Source: Hybos culiciformis (taxonomy: Eukaryota; Arthropoda; Insecta; Diptera; Hybotidae). Taken from it: a DNA stretch of 64,000 bases. The stretch is taken from positions 87,066,930 to 87,130,929 of the forward strand of contig OZ023273.1 of the NCBI GenBank assembly GCA_964007475.1. The letters are read 5' to 3'. This document shows positions 28,201 through 43,200 of the stretch, one piece after another. The translations under genes were made by a program, and so were the position numbers. The notes beneath the pieces are model-generated. The model saw only the letters and a list, made by a program, of their open reading frames with translations. It had not been told where the DNA came from and made no database searches. Each line of letters begins with the position of its first letter. Position 1 is the stretch's first letter.

Positions 28201-31200
28201 CGATTAAATTAACACTAAAAATGATGAAAATCCCATCATCAGCACTCATTTTTTCTTTATTACAGCTTAGCTATAAATATTTGATTTAGTTTTCGATGAG
28301 TAATAATGTTTTGGTTCCCTAGACTTTTCAAAAGAGAGTATTGCTAACTCACTTGAAAACATATGTAAAAAGAAGATAAGTTCCCGTCATCAGCAAAACA
28401 CTTGACCATTGCTTCAAAAATCTAAAAAATATCAAAAAATATTACAATTTTAATTTCATTTAAATTGTTTTGATATAATAAATATTTTAAGATTTTCTTC
28501 ATTAAATTCTGTTTAATTATATGCACATAAATGTTTCGTCCATAAATTAGCAAGACGTTATAAATGTTTAATTAATTATAAAATAAATTAAATTAATTGG
28601 TTCAGAGAATGTTATATCAATAAATTTATTCAATTGATATAAAATACTAATTATATATTATGTATACAATATTATTTATCAGTACAATGAAATTCCATTA
28701 ATAAAATTTTTTTAAAATCTTTTTAATTTTCATTTCTATTAGAAATATATCACAGATGTATCTTTATGTTTCTTTTCATGAATATACATGATACATATAT
28801 AGTAGCCTCAAAGCATTTCCTTTAATTAAAAGAATTTTTTTTTTTTTAATTTAAAAAAAAAAAATTAAAAATAAAATAAAAATTGAATAGACTCAAACGG
28901 TATTTTTAATAACTTCGGTCAATGGCTCCCATTTCGAGAAATAATGAAGAAAAAAGTTAATTTGTATATATTTTTATTTTCTTTTCCAACTAGTTTGGTA
29001 AAAAAGGTATCCAGTAACATTTAATTTTATCTTCGTGAAAATCAATCTGTATTAAGTTAAAAACAAAACTTTTTTTTTTTTTTTTATCTTTTTTCAATTC
29101 ATAAAAATAAAACTTATGTTCATCTCATATGTGTATAACTATATAAATTCCATGTATGAAAATTATGAGCATTATTTTATTTTTACATCTCTAAATCATA
29201 TGGTTACAATATGTAACAAGTTGTTTTTGTAGTTAGATTTGTGAATAAAATAAATAAATTAAATTTCTTAATTAATTCAAATCATAAAATCAGAATTATT
29301 GCATATACAATATACATATAGTTTATATGTTAAATAAGTGTTATATTATTCACTCATATTATGTTATTCTAGAACAGTGTTTCCCAAAGTGTGTTCCGCA
29401 GAACCCTACGGTACTTCGGTACTACCAACATAAGAACATCATAAGATAAAAATCCAGTTTTTAGAAAGTTTTTAGATTTTATTTTGTTTTCAAAATTTTT
29501 AATATGAATTAATTATTTATTTACTACTTTTCGAAATATTGAAAGATTACATTGAATTATACAATTCTGGCGAAATTATTACAGATATGTGATTTTTTCT
29601 GAAATTTCTTCCCGTTTTTTTAAGTTTTAGATTTTTGACTTTTTATCAAAACTTTTTCGTCCTGACAAAACAATTAAAATATTTTTGTGACGAAACAAAT
29701 TACCATTTAAATTCAAAAGCTTAACATTTTTGAAAATCAGTAAAAATTGTGAAAAAAGGATAGAAATTGAATTATCAAAGATAGAAATTAGTATATATAT
29801 GAAATGTAAAATGTAATTGATCAAAAAACTTATAAATGTCTAAACATTATATGTAGAACCAATACTAAAATTTGATAAAGAAGAATTGGAAATAGTATTT
29901 AAAATTTCAAAAAAATCTTTGTACCCAAAGTAATGAATAACACATAATTAATTGTTGCTTGTAAAAGCTGAAAACCATAATAATTATTAATGTTCGTTAT
30001 ATAGCAATCAAATGTATATATAGTTTTATACATATTTTAACTATACTATATATGCAACCATCTTTTTACAAATCTATTTTAAAATTCAGAATATGTTTTC
30101 AAAGAAATTAAAAAAAAAATAAAAATGAAAACCTGTATTTAGAAACATTCTGTCCACCTATAACGAAAAGATTCAAAAAAAAAAGAAGAAAAATTCAAAA
30201 AGAAATAAAAAAAAAGGCAAATAAAAAGCAGGGCAATATGTATAAATAATGGTCAACATAACGAGCATCATAAATATATGTATCTTTTCATATTTTTTTT
30301 ATTTTTATTTTCAAGTATTATTAATAGTCCTCCTGCAATATATATTGTTTTGTATATTATAATGTAGTTGAACTTTTATGTTGTATCGTTATAAAATGCT
30401 TTCAGATTAATAAATGCATTCATATTACCAAAACCATTTCAGCATTATTTAACTAAAACAGAACTATATTTATATTGATGTTAAAATTAAATTTTTTTTT
30501 TTTTCGAATAAAGTTAACAAACAAAAGTTTTTCATATATGGCACATTAAAACTGTAGTTATGTAATATGCAAATTATACATATATGCTGTACATAATACT
30601 TTTAATGCAAGATAAAATTAGCTAAATAGAAATACAATGTCTCTTCTGCTTTTTCTTCTATGTATGTAGAGAAAATATTGACAGACATAAAGATTTTTAC
30701 CTTCAATTATGTCAATTACAATTAAAAATTTTTTTTTGATTATTACGTATTATTATTTATTATTATTATTGACAGAAAAAAAATATAACAAGAAAGCACT
30801 TTCACCACAGAGATAGCATAAACAATTGCCTCTCAAAAAATGTTAAAATTTTGTAATTAAAAATAAATTGGACTTGAAATTGCTGTAATATTAATATTAA
30901 CAAAGAGAAAATATTTTTTTTCATCAAATTTCATTCGTCTATAATTGTTATATAACTGGCCGAAGAAAATTAATTAATATTCTTATACAAATAAATTAAC
31001 TATGAGCTATTTTCATATTCAGCCATTATGTTCAGCTTCCAGGCAACTAGTTGAAGCCACTAAATTAATAAAAAGCACAACGTAAATGTTATTCTATTCG
31101 AATGGCTTTTCAAGTTACATATTATATTTTCAATAAGCCGTTGAATTATGTATAGCTTACAATTATTAAAATTTCAGTTTTACAATAATTATAAAATAGA

Positions 31201-34200
31201 CTAATCAAACACCCATCGAAGTGCTGTTTAATTTTCTAAAACTAGGTATTTTTTTTTTTATTTTAAGTTGATTCAGGTTAGATTAGGTTATACCCATTGC
31301 ATCCATAGTGCTGCCACCGACAAAAATTTTCCCTTAATGTTTAAGGTTGTGGACTAGATTTTAAGTTTTTAATATTATAGCTACCTAACAGATCCCTCCT
31401 GGATCTTGCTAGTGCTAGTGCTGGGTATCATCAGATGTTCTACGCTTTCTACCTGGTTAGGGTCTTTGCATTTCCTACATTTATTACTGTCGAGTAGTTC
31501 AATTCTAGGCGTGCTTTCCTGATAAGCAATGCCCTGTTATTATGCCAGTTATCAAACCTATCTCGGATCGCTTGAATTTTAATAATTTTTTGGTTTTCTT
31601 TCCATCGTACAATCCCTACGTAATTTTGGTCGCTTTCGAGGTTGGTTCATTTGCGAATTCTATCGATTTATAAATAGAACCAAGAGGCGTTCGTTCCTTC
31701 AGGATTGTTCTCTCTGACTGGTCGCTTAGACCGGGAAAAAGTTCTCTCGATAATTCTAAAAACATTTTATTCCAATATCAATAAACCAATCTCTTATGCC
31801 TCTACTAAAAATAGAGTTATCAAATTTTAGTTCTCAAAAGTCTTTTAAATTAATAGAATGAATAGAGTCTCAACAAAACCTTACGTAAGATTGAAAATTT
31901 TACAATCTAATTCACTTACTTTCGAAAACCAATCTAAAATTTTCCGCAAAAAAAAGAAATTGGAATAAAAAAAAAAACAGCTTTATGTGTGTTTTTTTAA
32001 ATTCACGAAAAAAAATTTAAATGTACCCAAAAATTGAAAAATTCACAAAACAAGACGTTTATGTGATTTGAATTTAAAAAAAAAAAAAAAAATTTAAAAA
32101 TAGAAAATGTGAATTGTGGTATTTGGAGGATATAAAAAACAAATAAGATAAAAAAAAAAATTATTCAGTAGAATTTTAAAGGTAAACAGAAGTTTTGATT
32201 CTGGTTTTTTTTTTTTTTTAATGCTTTCTTTTGTGGAAATTTTTTATTCCGTACACAATAAGAATATTCATTAGACATACTTGATTTTCTTTTCTCGCTT
32301 TTTTTTTTTTTTAATCTTTCTGGCTGAAAGCAATTTTTTTTTTTTTTTTCGTTTTTAAAATCATGAAAGTGGTATGGAATTTTTTATTTTTATTTTTTAT
32401 TTTTTCAATGATTGATATTCTTTTATACCATTTTCATTTGTTTTTTATTTTTTTTTATTTTACCAACAACCTAAATATAAAAAAAAAAGAACCTAAAAAT
32501 AAACCAAAGCTAAAAAAACACAGTTTTATGTTGGAAAAAGGTAGTTAAACTAAAAATTAAATTATATTTCAGTTTTATTGAAATTCGAAAATAAAGCAGA
32601 GAAAAATCGAAACCAAATTTTTTGTATGACTAAAAGTCTCTTATATAGAATATCATCTCCGGTACCTACTATGAAGCGATATTATTATCCTTGTTACACT
32701 ATAACTAATACTATCGCACTATGTACTATGATCTACTATGACACAATTTTGTCACCGTTTTAGAAGTAAGACTATATATAATCAACATTTAATTCTATGC
32801 TTAAAATGATTATCTGAAATCACATTCAAAGGAAAAACTAGAAATAATTCTATGGCTAAAGTCCATATTTTCTTAAATTTCAAAATATTTACATGTATAA
32901 TTGAACATTTTTCTATGTACTTATATTATATTTAATCAGTTATTTTTTTTTATAATGTTATTCAGTTTAATGAAATTATATTTATTATTATGAATAATTG
33001 ATTCACTTCATTTTTGACATAATCTTTTTAATCAAATTAGATTTTTTTTAAATTAAACCATTATTATAATGAAAATGATTTTAAAAGACTTCATTTTCAT
33101 TAATTATTAATATTATAATAATGTAAATGTGTAATGTAATAAATATATATAATTCATATTATGTATAATAAAGAAAAATTTTATAATATGGATAATTTTT
33201 TTAAATTAATTGCATTGATGTTATTATACACCCCACAAAGTACCTTTAAAAATCCTCAAGAAAACACTACTCATTTCTTTTGACATAAAATAATTAATCC
33301 TATTAGAAAACTACATCATTTTAAAGTTAATATTTATCTCTCTCGCAGAAGCTCAAAAAGTTTTGCTAAACTTTTTTAATAACTGTAATGTTATATTTAC
33401 GGCTGCTCGTGTAATACTTATTTATATGTCTTACCGTCTCCTATATATAACTCTTTTCTAGAATCAGAGGTTCTGTGCGTTTTTCCATGTTACTGGATCT
33501 TTCAGTTTCTCGTATATTATTAAGCAGAAATAAAAAAAAATCCGCATTGGGCTAGAACTAACGCTCATAAGTTAAAATTAGACAAATTTCTAGTTCTATT
33601 TTTCAAGTGCAATTATCCATCTTAAAAGGGAAGCAGAATTGGTTTCAGGTTCTTATGACTTAACTGAAATTATTTTTAAATTAATAATATATTAATTATA
33701 AAAGATAAACATAATTTACAATGGTTTCAAAATATTTATTAAACTTTCTTTACACTCTGTTACAATCACATGCCCTAAATGAAGTATTCAATTCCTTGAG
33801 CTAAATATCTCATGTTTGTATAATGCGTATAACACAATTACACAATTGCATAACATGTCGATTATACTTCAATAGCAAATAATTATTATTTTTCAAACAC
33901 ATTAAGGCCAAAATAATTTAAATAGTTTAATATTATAGGAAATTCTTAAAAAAATAAAAATACATATTTCTTCTTCTTAACATCTGAAGAATTTTTTACA
34001 TATTTTTTAAAGTTGTGTTAATTTCCATTTCGAAATTTTATTGAAGTTTGCTTTTTATCCACAAAACCTCATTACATTAACTATAACCATGTATGTACGA
34101 CGATAGAAATTCAGTTATAATTATTTTATATCACCTTTAAGTCATTATGTTATTAAGTTTTTATTTTGCCTATGGCAGTTATTATTATTATTTTATTTAA

Positions 34201-37200
34201 CATGAAACTTGGTTATAACATAAAAAGGATATAACTATGTACCTTGTATATAGTATACTCTGCATTTACACTGAAAGTTCATAATACAGTAGTATTATTA
34301 TTATTATTATTTTACCTTTATTTTTATTATTTTATTTTCATATAATATGTAAACTCAATTATCACCTCTCTTCTTTTGACCCACCTTGAGTGTGGTTAGG
34401 TTTTTTTTTTCTATTATATCTTCAATGAAAATTATTAAACTTTTACTATTTTAAAGTACTTTTAAAAAAAAAAAATAATAAAACAATTTATTGAGTAGAA
34501 ATCTAATGAAAACATTGATTTTAATTCTCAATAACAAATAGCTCGATTTTAACATTTTTTGAGTTGGTTTTTGTATGCATTAGAAAATTAATTTGCACTC
34601 GAATTTGAACATAATCACTATCATTTAGAGACGCCACTAAATGACAAAAAAAAAAAAATTGAGTTCTTAGTGTTATAAATTGATAGCAATATATGGTATT
34701 GAGCGATTTTGCCGTTAAGTAGTTCAATCTCCAATAATGTATTTATTTATTTCGTTTAATTCAAACCATTACAAAAATTCTTAATTCTTAAAACATTAAT
34801 TTGGTTTTAATTTAATTTAATTTTAACTATTCAAAAGTCATCGTTTGTCAAGAAAAAATCTATAACATGTTTGTACCTATATTATTTCGTTTTATGGTTC
34901 AAGCAAATCTTCATTATATAACACTAGCTTAATTACTATACTTCACCAGGAGTCGAAATTATTTCTGTTAATATTTCGCATGTTTCGAAAAATAATTTAC
35001 AAAATAAAATATATAAAACCAATTCATAATTTTTCTAATTAGAAAATTTTATGATTTATATAACTAATAAAAAATAAGTATTTTTTCTACAATTTTTTTT
35101 TTGATTTAACAACGTTTTTAGTAATAGAGCAGATCCTTTTAACAAATTTAAATTTTTTACAATCACTTCGTTTAACACGCAAGGAAAATAAAATTTATAT
35201 ATATATATATATATATATATTATATTTTTTTTTTGATAAAGTTGATATACCTGTTAAAATGCATTTCTTCGACATATTTATGAGTTTTTCATTATTTTTT
35301 TCTCTCTGTTTATTTTGATTAAAATGTCCAATGCTAAAAAATTAAAAAATGCAACAAAACTGGTTTTTTGACTGTTCAAATTGAATTCTCAACCAAACAA
35401 ATTTATGAAAAAAAAAAGTATTTTTTGAAAGCAATACTACAGAAAGAAAGAAATTGACGAGTTTTTTAAAAAAGTTTACCACTTTTTAGTTTCATATAAA
35501 TAATACCGGCATACATTAAAATTTCATCAAAAATTTATATAATGTATAATTATTGTGCACTGAGCGTATATACATTTACATTATTTTAGTTTATGTATTA
35601 ATGAACAAATTAAATCTGAATTACAAGAACTCTATAATGTATATATATACTTAATATAAATACTATATACACCGTTGTACATTGGTTTCGGGCATTATCT
35701 ATATACGTTATATTATTTTGGCTTTATATATATGCACTGTACATTAATGTACATGAAATCGATATATGAAATTAAATGATTTATAAAATTGACCATTTTA
35801 ATAATGTATAATATTTTGGCTTAATGTTGTGAACTTTGATAAAATGTATATATATATAAAAGTACATACGCATAGAAACCAAAATGCCATATACTTTATT
35901 CTTTTTTGTTATACATATATAGAAAATCATCTGCATTTGAAACATTTCGATTTGCAGCAAATTTATTTTAAAACTTCCTACAGCATTACGACGTTGTTAA
36001 TTTCCATTTACATCCAAATAAAATCTATTAAAATCACTCATTGCGGAAAGTTACATTTTAATTAATTTTACGCACTAATAAATTGTCAGTAATATTGTTA
36101 ACCTGAATATTTGATAATTTTTGATGAAAATTACATTCAGTATTCTATATTAATGTTGTATGACTTATAACGACAGAATGTGATTGTGGATCTTAAGGAT
36201 TTATAGAAACATTTAACATTGGCATTATTTTAAGTTATTCTGTGTATATTAGAAGAACAAAATTGAACCTAATTACATTATAATTACGACATTAAGACAG
36301 AGAAATAGGTACAGTCAAAAGATTTTTTTTAGTTCACTCAGTTTTCTATAAGAATACTTATATTAATAAAGGCTCCTAGAATATTAATAAAGGCTCCTAT
36401 TTTCAAGCTAACACTTTCTTGATTCTTTGGCAATTTCTAAATTGGGCAGTTACTAGTTTGTCCAATTTTCTATTGGAAAATTATATTCCTTATTGTAAAG
36501 GTATATAATTAGAAGAAATTTTCACATCAAGAAAACAAGATTTTTGTTTTGAAATTTTTCATTCATAATAATTCATTATACTATATATTTCTTTTAAATT
36601 GCATGACGGTAATAACAATTACTTCTTTTTTGTTTTTTTTTCTAGATTATCCAAGGGTTGAAGTTGGGCCACAAAATCCATTACGTGTTGAACGTGATCG
36701 CACAGCCAAATTAGAGTGTAATGTTGATGCTAAACCAAAAGTGCCTAATGTACGTTGGACACGCAGTGGTCGTTTCATTAGTTCTTCTTTTAAGCATTCA
36801 ATTCAACGTGTTTCACCACAAGATGCAGGAAAATATGTTTGTACAGCCGAAAATGGTTTAGGAAAAGTAGGCGAACAGGAAATTTATTTAGATGTATTAT
36901 ATGCGCCAATTGTTGTGATTGAGTCTAAAACACGTGAAGCCGAAGAAGGAGAAACTGTTAATATAAGGTGCAACATAACAGCTAATCCAAAGCCGATTAC
37001 AATTGAATGGCTTAAGCAAAGTAGTCCTGAATTTCGCTACAACGGAGAAGTTCTTACTTTAAGTAGTGTGAGAGCAGAAAATGCAGGAAATTATATATGC
37101 CGTGCAGTAAATATTATGGAACCGTTTGATGGTAAACGTGTCGAAAGAGTTGGCAATTCGACTGTAGCACTTTTAGTTAGACATCGACCAGGGCAGTCAT

Positions 37201-40200
37201 ATATAACTCCAAATCGACCAATAGTTCATGTTGGAAATGGCGTAACCCTAACTTGTTCGGCGAATCCGCCTGGTTGGCCTGTACCGCAATATCGATGGTT
37301 TCGTGATATTGAAGGTGAATTTACTAGTGCCACAAAAATTTTAACACAAGGCTCTCAATATGTCATTCCCAGAGCACGTTTAGATAGTGAAGGTAAATAT
37401 CATTGTCATGCTGTAAACGAACTTGGAATAGGAGAAATGGCGACTATAAACTTAGAAGTACATCAGCCGCCTCAATTTTTGGCAAAACTTACCCAACACA
37501 TGACTAGACGAACTGGAGATAGTAGTTATACTGTTACTTGCAGCGCAAAAGGCAAACCGAAACCGACAATTCGTTGGTTGAAAGACGGTGTTGAGATTTT
37601 GCCCGAATTAAATTTATATGAAGTTAAAACAAATCCCAACGAAGGTCCTAATGGAATTGTAACAGTTCAAAGTATGTTAAAATTCAATGGAAAAACTAGG
37701 CCTAATGGAAATCAACTAATGCCAGAAGATCGAGGTTTATACACTTGCCTGTACGAAAATGAAGTGAATACAGCAAATTCAAGTATGCAGTTAAGAATCG
37801 AACACTATCCAATTGTTCTTCATCAGTATAATAAAGTGGCTTATGACATTCGTGAAACAGCTGAAGTCGTCTGCAGAGTTCAAGCGTATCCCAAACCAGA
37901 ATTTCAATGGTTGTTTGGAAATAATCCCTCTCCATTATCAATGTCTTCTGACGGGCATTATGAAATTCAAACTAGCTCTGACAACAATGATATTTATACA
38001 TCCGTCCTTCGAATAAACCAATTAACACATACTGATTATGGTGAATATACTTGCAGAGTAACGAATTCATTAGATTCAATTCGAGCGCCAATTCGACTAC
38101 AACAGAAAGGACCTCCCGAAAAGCCAACGAATTTAAAAGCGAAAGACATAGGATCAAATTATGTAACTTTGCAATGGGATGCTGGATTTGACGGTGGTCT
38201 CAGGAATACAAATTTCTTTGTATCATACAGACGTGTTGCAATTCCGCAAAAAGAACAAATGATTCCCGACTGTGCTACTTTACAAACAAGCAATACTGAC
38301 TGGATGGAATTTGATTGTCACCGAGAAAGTCCATGTAAAATTCAACCATTAGATCAGCATCAAAGTTATGCTTTCAAAGTCAAAGCTCGCAATCCCAAAG
38401 GTCATTCAGAATTTTCTAACGAAGTTTTGACCACAACTAAAGTTAGCAAAATACCACCACCACTACATGTCACATTTGATCCAAATTCTCGTACTATTGG
38501 AATTAATGTTGGAGCTACTTGCTTATCTTTAGTAGCTATTGTTGAAAATCTAATAAACCGAGAATCTCCTTCTGCATCATGGGAAATTGTTGATAAGGTT
38601 CCGCTACAGGTCTCCGGCAACGGACCAACGTTTAAAGAAGCAATAATTCAGCATCTAGCGTTTCCAAGGCGTTACAGTAATGCTCGTTCATTAGGCAATC
38701 ATTTAGATGATGATGTTCCTATGGCATTAGAAGATGAAAATAGTGGTCCAGTTGTTCGAGTTAAATTATGTTTGAAATCAAATAATGAGCACTGTGGAGA
38801 ATATACCGATGCCGAGAGTGAGTTAAATTCTTTAATTATTATCATTGTTGCAAATTGAGGAAAACTTGGGCAAAATTTTCCAATTTATAGTGTTATTATA
38901 GTGAATATTTTTTTCAAAGTTTTTTTCTCAAATAAATAAATTGACGCTTAGAAACAATTGATACTCTTAACTAAATCAAATTCATATAAAGAAAATCTGA
39001 TAGAAAATGTCTAACTATATAAATGTTCGTATAAGAAAATTCAAAAATGTATATAATCTAATTGAATCAAATGATTCCCTGAATAAATGGACTGTGAAAT
39101 TATGCAGTGATTTTCCATCTGACTTTTTCTGCTTATTTATATAACTTATATGGTTTGATATTGATATATATTTACAGATTATACATTGTCCATATAAGTA
39201 TATTATTTAAAATATATATGCATAATTTTTTTTTTATTCTATTAAATTTGTTTATTTAAATCCTTATAACTTGCAGTTGGTACAGCATATATTGCTGAAG
39301 CATCGGCTTTAGCAACACCAACATTAATAGCGATCATTGTGTCCTGCATTGTGTTTGCCCTATTTGTTGGATTATTATTAATGTTCTGTCGTTGCAAACG
39401 TAATCAATCTAAAAAAAGTGCTGTTGCAAAAGATTATGAAATGGATTCAGTGCGTCCATCAATTGTTGCACAACAGAATCAAGCACCACCACCATATTAT
39501 CCGGCAAGCGGCTTAGATAATAAGGCGTTAGAGCATTCAATGGATTTGGCATTAAATTTAGAAGATCAGAAATCAGCAGTTTATGCAACTCAAAATGGCT
39601 ATAACTATCATCCAAATACTGGATTACAAGTTCCTAGTCATACGATACCAGGCAGTGAATGTAAGTTATTTATTTAAAATTTTTATTTTTATTTTTTTTT
39701 TAAATTATGTATATTTGATTTAGGTGCTAGGGTTTGTAATCCATTTATTCCAAGTGTACCTTTGAACTTAACAAGGACGCACAAAAAATATTAAATTAAT
39801 TTTAAATTTTTTACCATAACAACACGTTAATTGAGAAACTTAAAAAAGAAACATTTTTTCTATACCTTACAAAATTTTATTATAAAAATTGTGCAGGGAT
39901 TACATATACCCTAAAATTAATTTCTAATCCCAAAAAAAAATATTTTCTAATTGGATATAAGAATTTGCTAAATGAAATAATAATTATGACTAATATTTTT
40001 CTCTCCCGGATATTGTGTTGTGTAGAGCAGGGGTTCTTAACCTTTTTTGATCGCGCCCCCCTCCCCCCCCCCCCTTTAATGAGCATAATTTTTTCACGGC
40101 TATTTAGTATAAAATAATTGTGAGATTGTATTGGACATTAATATTTATTAATAACATATTATATTTTTCACATAAAAATATAATTATTTTCTTATCATTA

Positions 40201-43200
40201 GTGAGATCTTTGTTTTTGTTTTGCTTTACATAATAAATCAAATCGAGGTGAAGTAGTCGATAGCGCTATTCTCATATCATTTTCTGAAGTCAATAGCCGA
40301 GTTCGATTTAATATAAACATAAGTTCAGAAAATCCGGCTTCGCACAAATGTGTAGATGCGAATGGAAGTAAAATGTGCATAACCATTATAGATGGATATT
40401 CATTTTGGACCGCCAACTAGAATTCGGCAATATTTTTCTCCTCAAACATTAATTTTAGCGATCGGCCACTTGCCAACTCGATTACTTTGTCCTGTTCTTT
40501 TGATGTTAAATTACTAGTAGTATGGTTGCCTAGTCCAGTCGTATTTATTGTCATACAGAAAAATGTTTGTGGCCCAACTTTGGGGCGCGCCCCCGCAGGT
40601 TAAGAACTTCTGCTGTAGAGAGTACCTACAGATAACAATAGGATTAATTCATTCTTGTTATAACAAAATTAATCCCAAAATTAGGACATTTTATTAATAT
40701 AAAAATTTTAAATTTTCACCTGAAAAATAATAATATCATCACTGTGAGAAAGAAAATAAAAAAACTCTAATTTTTTTTGAATATTTTATTTTATTTATTT
40801 ATTTTTGTTTTTTTTTTTTCTTCAAATTTGGCAAAAAATGTTTAATATATGTAAAAAAAAAAAAAAGGACTAGAATGTACTACTACCGTAATTTTAGATA
40901 ATCCAGGTAAATTTGATCAATATTGGCCGTGATTACAAGTAGAGAGTACACAAATTTTTTTGGTTTCGAATTTTTATTAAATAATAAAAAAGAAAAAAGA
41001 ATAGTAATATTAGACAATATAGTGGTACCAAAAAAAAATATATACATTATGCCTATACAGTCTCTGCTAATTAAATAGGGCCTTCATATTTTCATATTTT
41101 TGTGCAACATTCTTACAATTTGACCTTTTCTTTCGAAATAAAAGACGATTTTTCAAATGCTAAAATTATCTTCATTAAATCGTGAGGATATCATCGAAAA
41201 ATATTTGTAGTCCTTCTACAAAAAAATATATGCTTCTATAAAAAAGTATGTATAGTCCTTCTATAAATGACTTCTAAAACCTCAAAGAAAACTGTCAGAA
41301 TGTTGAACGATAAATATGACAGACATTGTAATGGCCCTGTATTAAAGTGCCGATGAATGTATATAATTTATGTATAAATAGATATATAGTAAATTATATA
41401 CATAAAAACTTTTTTTTTTTTAATTTTTATTAATAATATTATATGTTTTAAAAGAAATCAACGCACATTTATGTTTATAAAAATGCACAAAAATTAAAAA
41501 AAAAAAATTTGAATGAATTTTGAATTTTGAATTATTGCACTCGCAATCTTAAATATTTTTTATGAATAATTATTTATAATTGAAGACCAAACGAGATTAG
41601 ATTGTTTTATTTTAATTCATATGAAGGTATAATTTGATCCATTATGAAGTAAGTGCTGTAAGTGAAAGAAGATGTCATTGATAATAATTTTTTTTAAATA
41701 TTTCATCAAAATATTTAGAAGCATTTTCATGATTAACAAAAGATTCCCACAATAGCTATAATTTGCAAGAAATATTTTTGGTTTTCTCGAAAATTTAATT
41801 TTTGATATATTACATGTATAAAACCGATTTACTTACTGGTTTTCAATTATAAATAAGTTTCTTTTTAGAGATACTTGAAATGAGATGAATATTAAAATTA
41901 CGTTATCATTAATTGACAATATTTTTTTAATCATTTTGTTTCTAATTTTTTTTATCTAGATTAAATTTCAAACTAATTTTTAATGACATTAGATGAATTT
42001 TTTTTTGCTCATGATTAGGTAAAGGACTTATGGGTTTTTAATCTTATTTTGTAATTTTTGCCCTACTTTGGTAATTTTTACCTAAACACCGACGAGATAT
42101 TAGAGTCTAATTTTAAATTTAATGTGACAAAATGAGCACAACGCAAATTTTATGTTTTGCTACTGAAAATAAATCGCTTAAAACTTTTCAGTTTTTTATT
42201 CATTTTTTTTAATTTTTGTTGATCAAACCATTTACTAAATAATCAAACTTGAATTAGGACAGAATTAGAGTTGTTATTTATTTATTTCGGTATAATTTCT
42301 GCGAATTTAATGAAATCAATTATTGAAAATTCATTAAATTTGAAAATCTAATTTCATTAAATTTTTTCATAGTTTCCATTTCAATTGAATTCAGACGAAA
42401 AAAATCAACATTTTGAAATAACTCTCTAAAGAAAAAAAATTATATTAAGAAGACTTCGTACTTGTAGTTCTCAAATTTTGTCACACATGAAATAACATAC
42501 AAAAACTCTAAACATAAAAACTATCTTAATATAACATAAAGGTTTTTTTTCAACATAAAAGTTTTTTAGATTTAGATAGCTATTCCTTTTCTGAAATTGC
42601 CTTTTAATTTTCAGTATAACGTGGAAAATTATAATTTGTTTTTTTTTCTAATATTATTTACTACCTATACTAAACATTATTAAAAGTTTTTTAAATTGAT
42701 AAAAATTATGAAACATTAAAGATAATAAAATATAAAAGTTTGGAAGAGATAAAAAAAGCTAAAATTTTAAAAGCTAATTCCCAAAAGACATATTTATTTA
42801 TTTTTTTCTAATTATAAGATATATGATGTTGTTAAATAAACATCCTATATCTGTGGCTAAGAATAAAAACTCAATCTTCTAAAATTTATATAAAAGAGCT
42901 CTTATCAACTTGAAATATTTAAAAATTAACTTCTGTGTACAGCACAGCAATTACCCTCATTCTTTTTTACTAAATGAAAAATAGTTTCATCTATAGCTAT
43001 TAATGTAAATGATACAACTTTTTTTTTACTCACCTATTCATAACGTACTGTTAAATTAAACTTATATGCATCGTCATTTTTATCAAAAATATTTTCTGTT
43101 AAATATAACTGAAAAAAATTCACCGCTAAACTGACAATAATTTGATAGTATATTATGGTGCCAATATGAAGGATATAAAAAAATTTATAGTAATTTTTTT

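Larger units (their letters stand above)
13450..36645 (+). other. 23-kb ed intron between Ig2 and Ig3 exons
   Basis: GT-AG intron (GTAAGT ... TTTTCTAG) in phase 1. It is the main transposon reservoir of the gene: hAT elements at 14788, 16910 and 22621, hAT ends at 21375 and 29375, MITEs at 18656, 24009 and 25831, and a non-LTR retrotransposon 3' end at 31265, each listed separately. Between them are A+T-rich, homopolymer-laden stretches with no gene. Less A+T-biased segments at about 15835-16300 and 33350-33680 look like old repeats I cannot classify. Confidence 0.8.

Noticed and set aside
36549..36645. ATG-started open extension in front of exon D, with a hydrophobic stretch that could look like a signal peptide
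   Set aside because: The acceptor TTTTCTAG at 36645 and the fit with exon C (NYYPRVEVGP) show this is intron; an alternative start here would begin at Ig3 and has no other support.
39880..40086. Minus-strand open frame with a Gly/Arg-rich start
   Set aside because: The glycine-rich part is the translated C run of the hAT left end.
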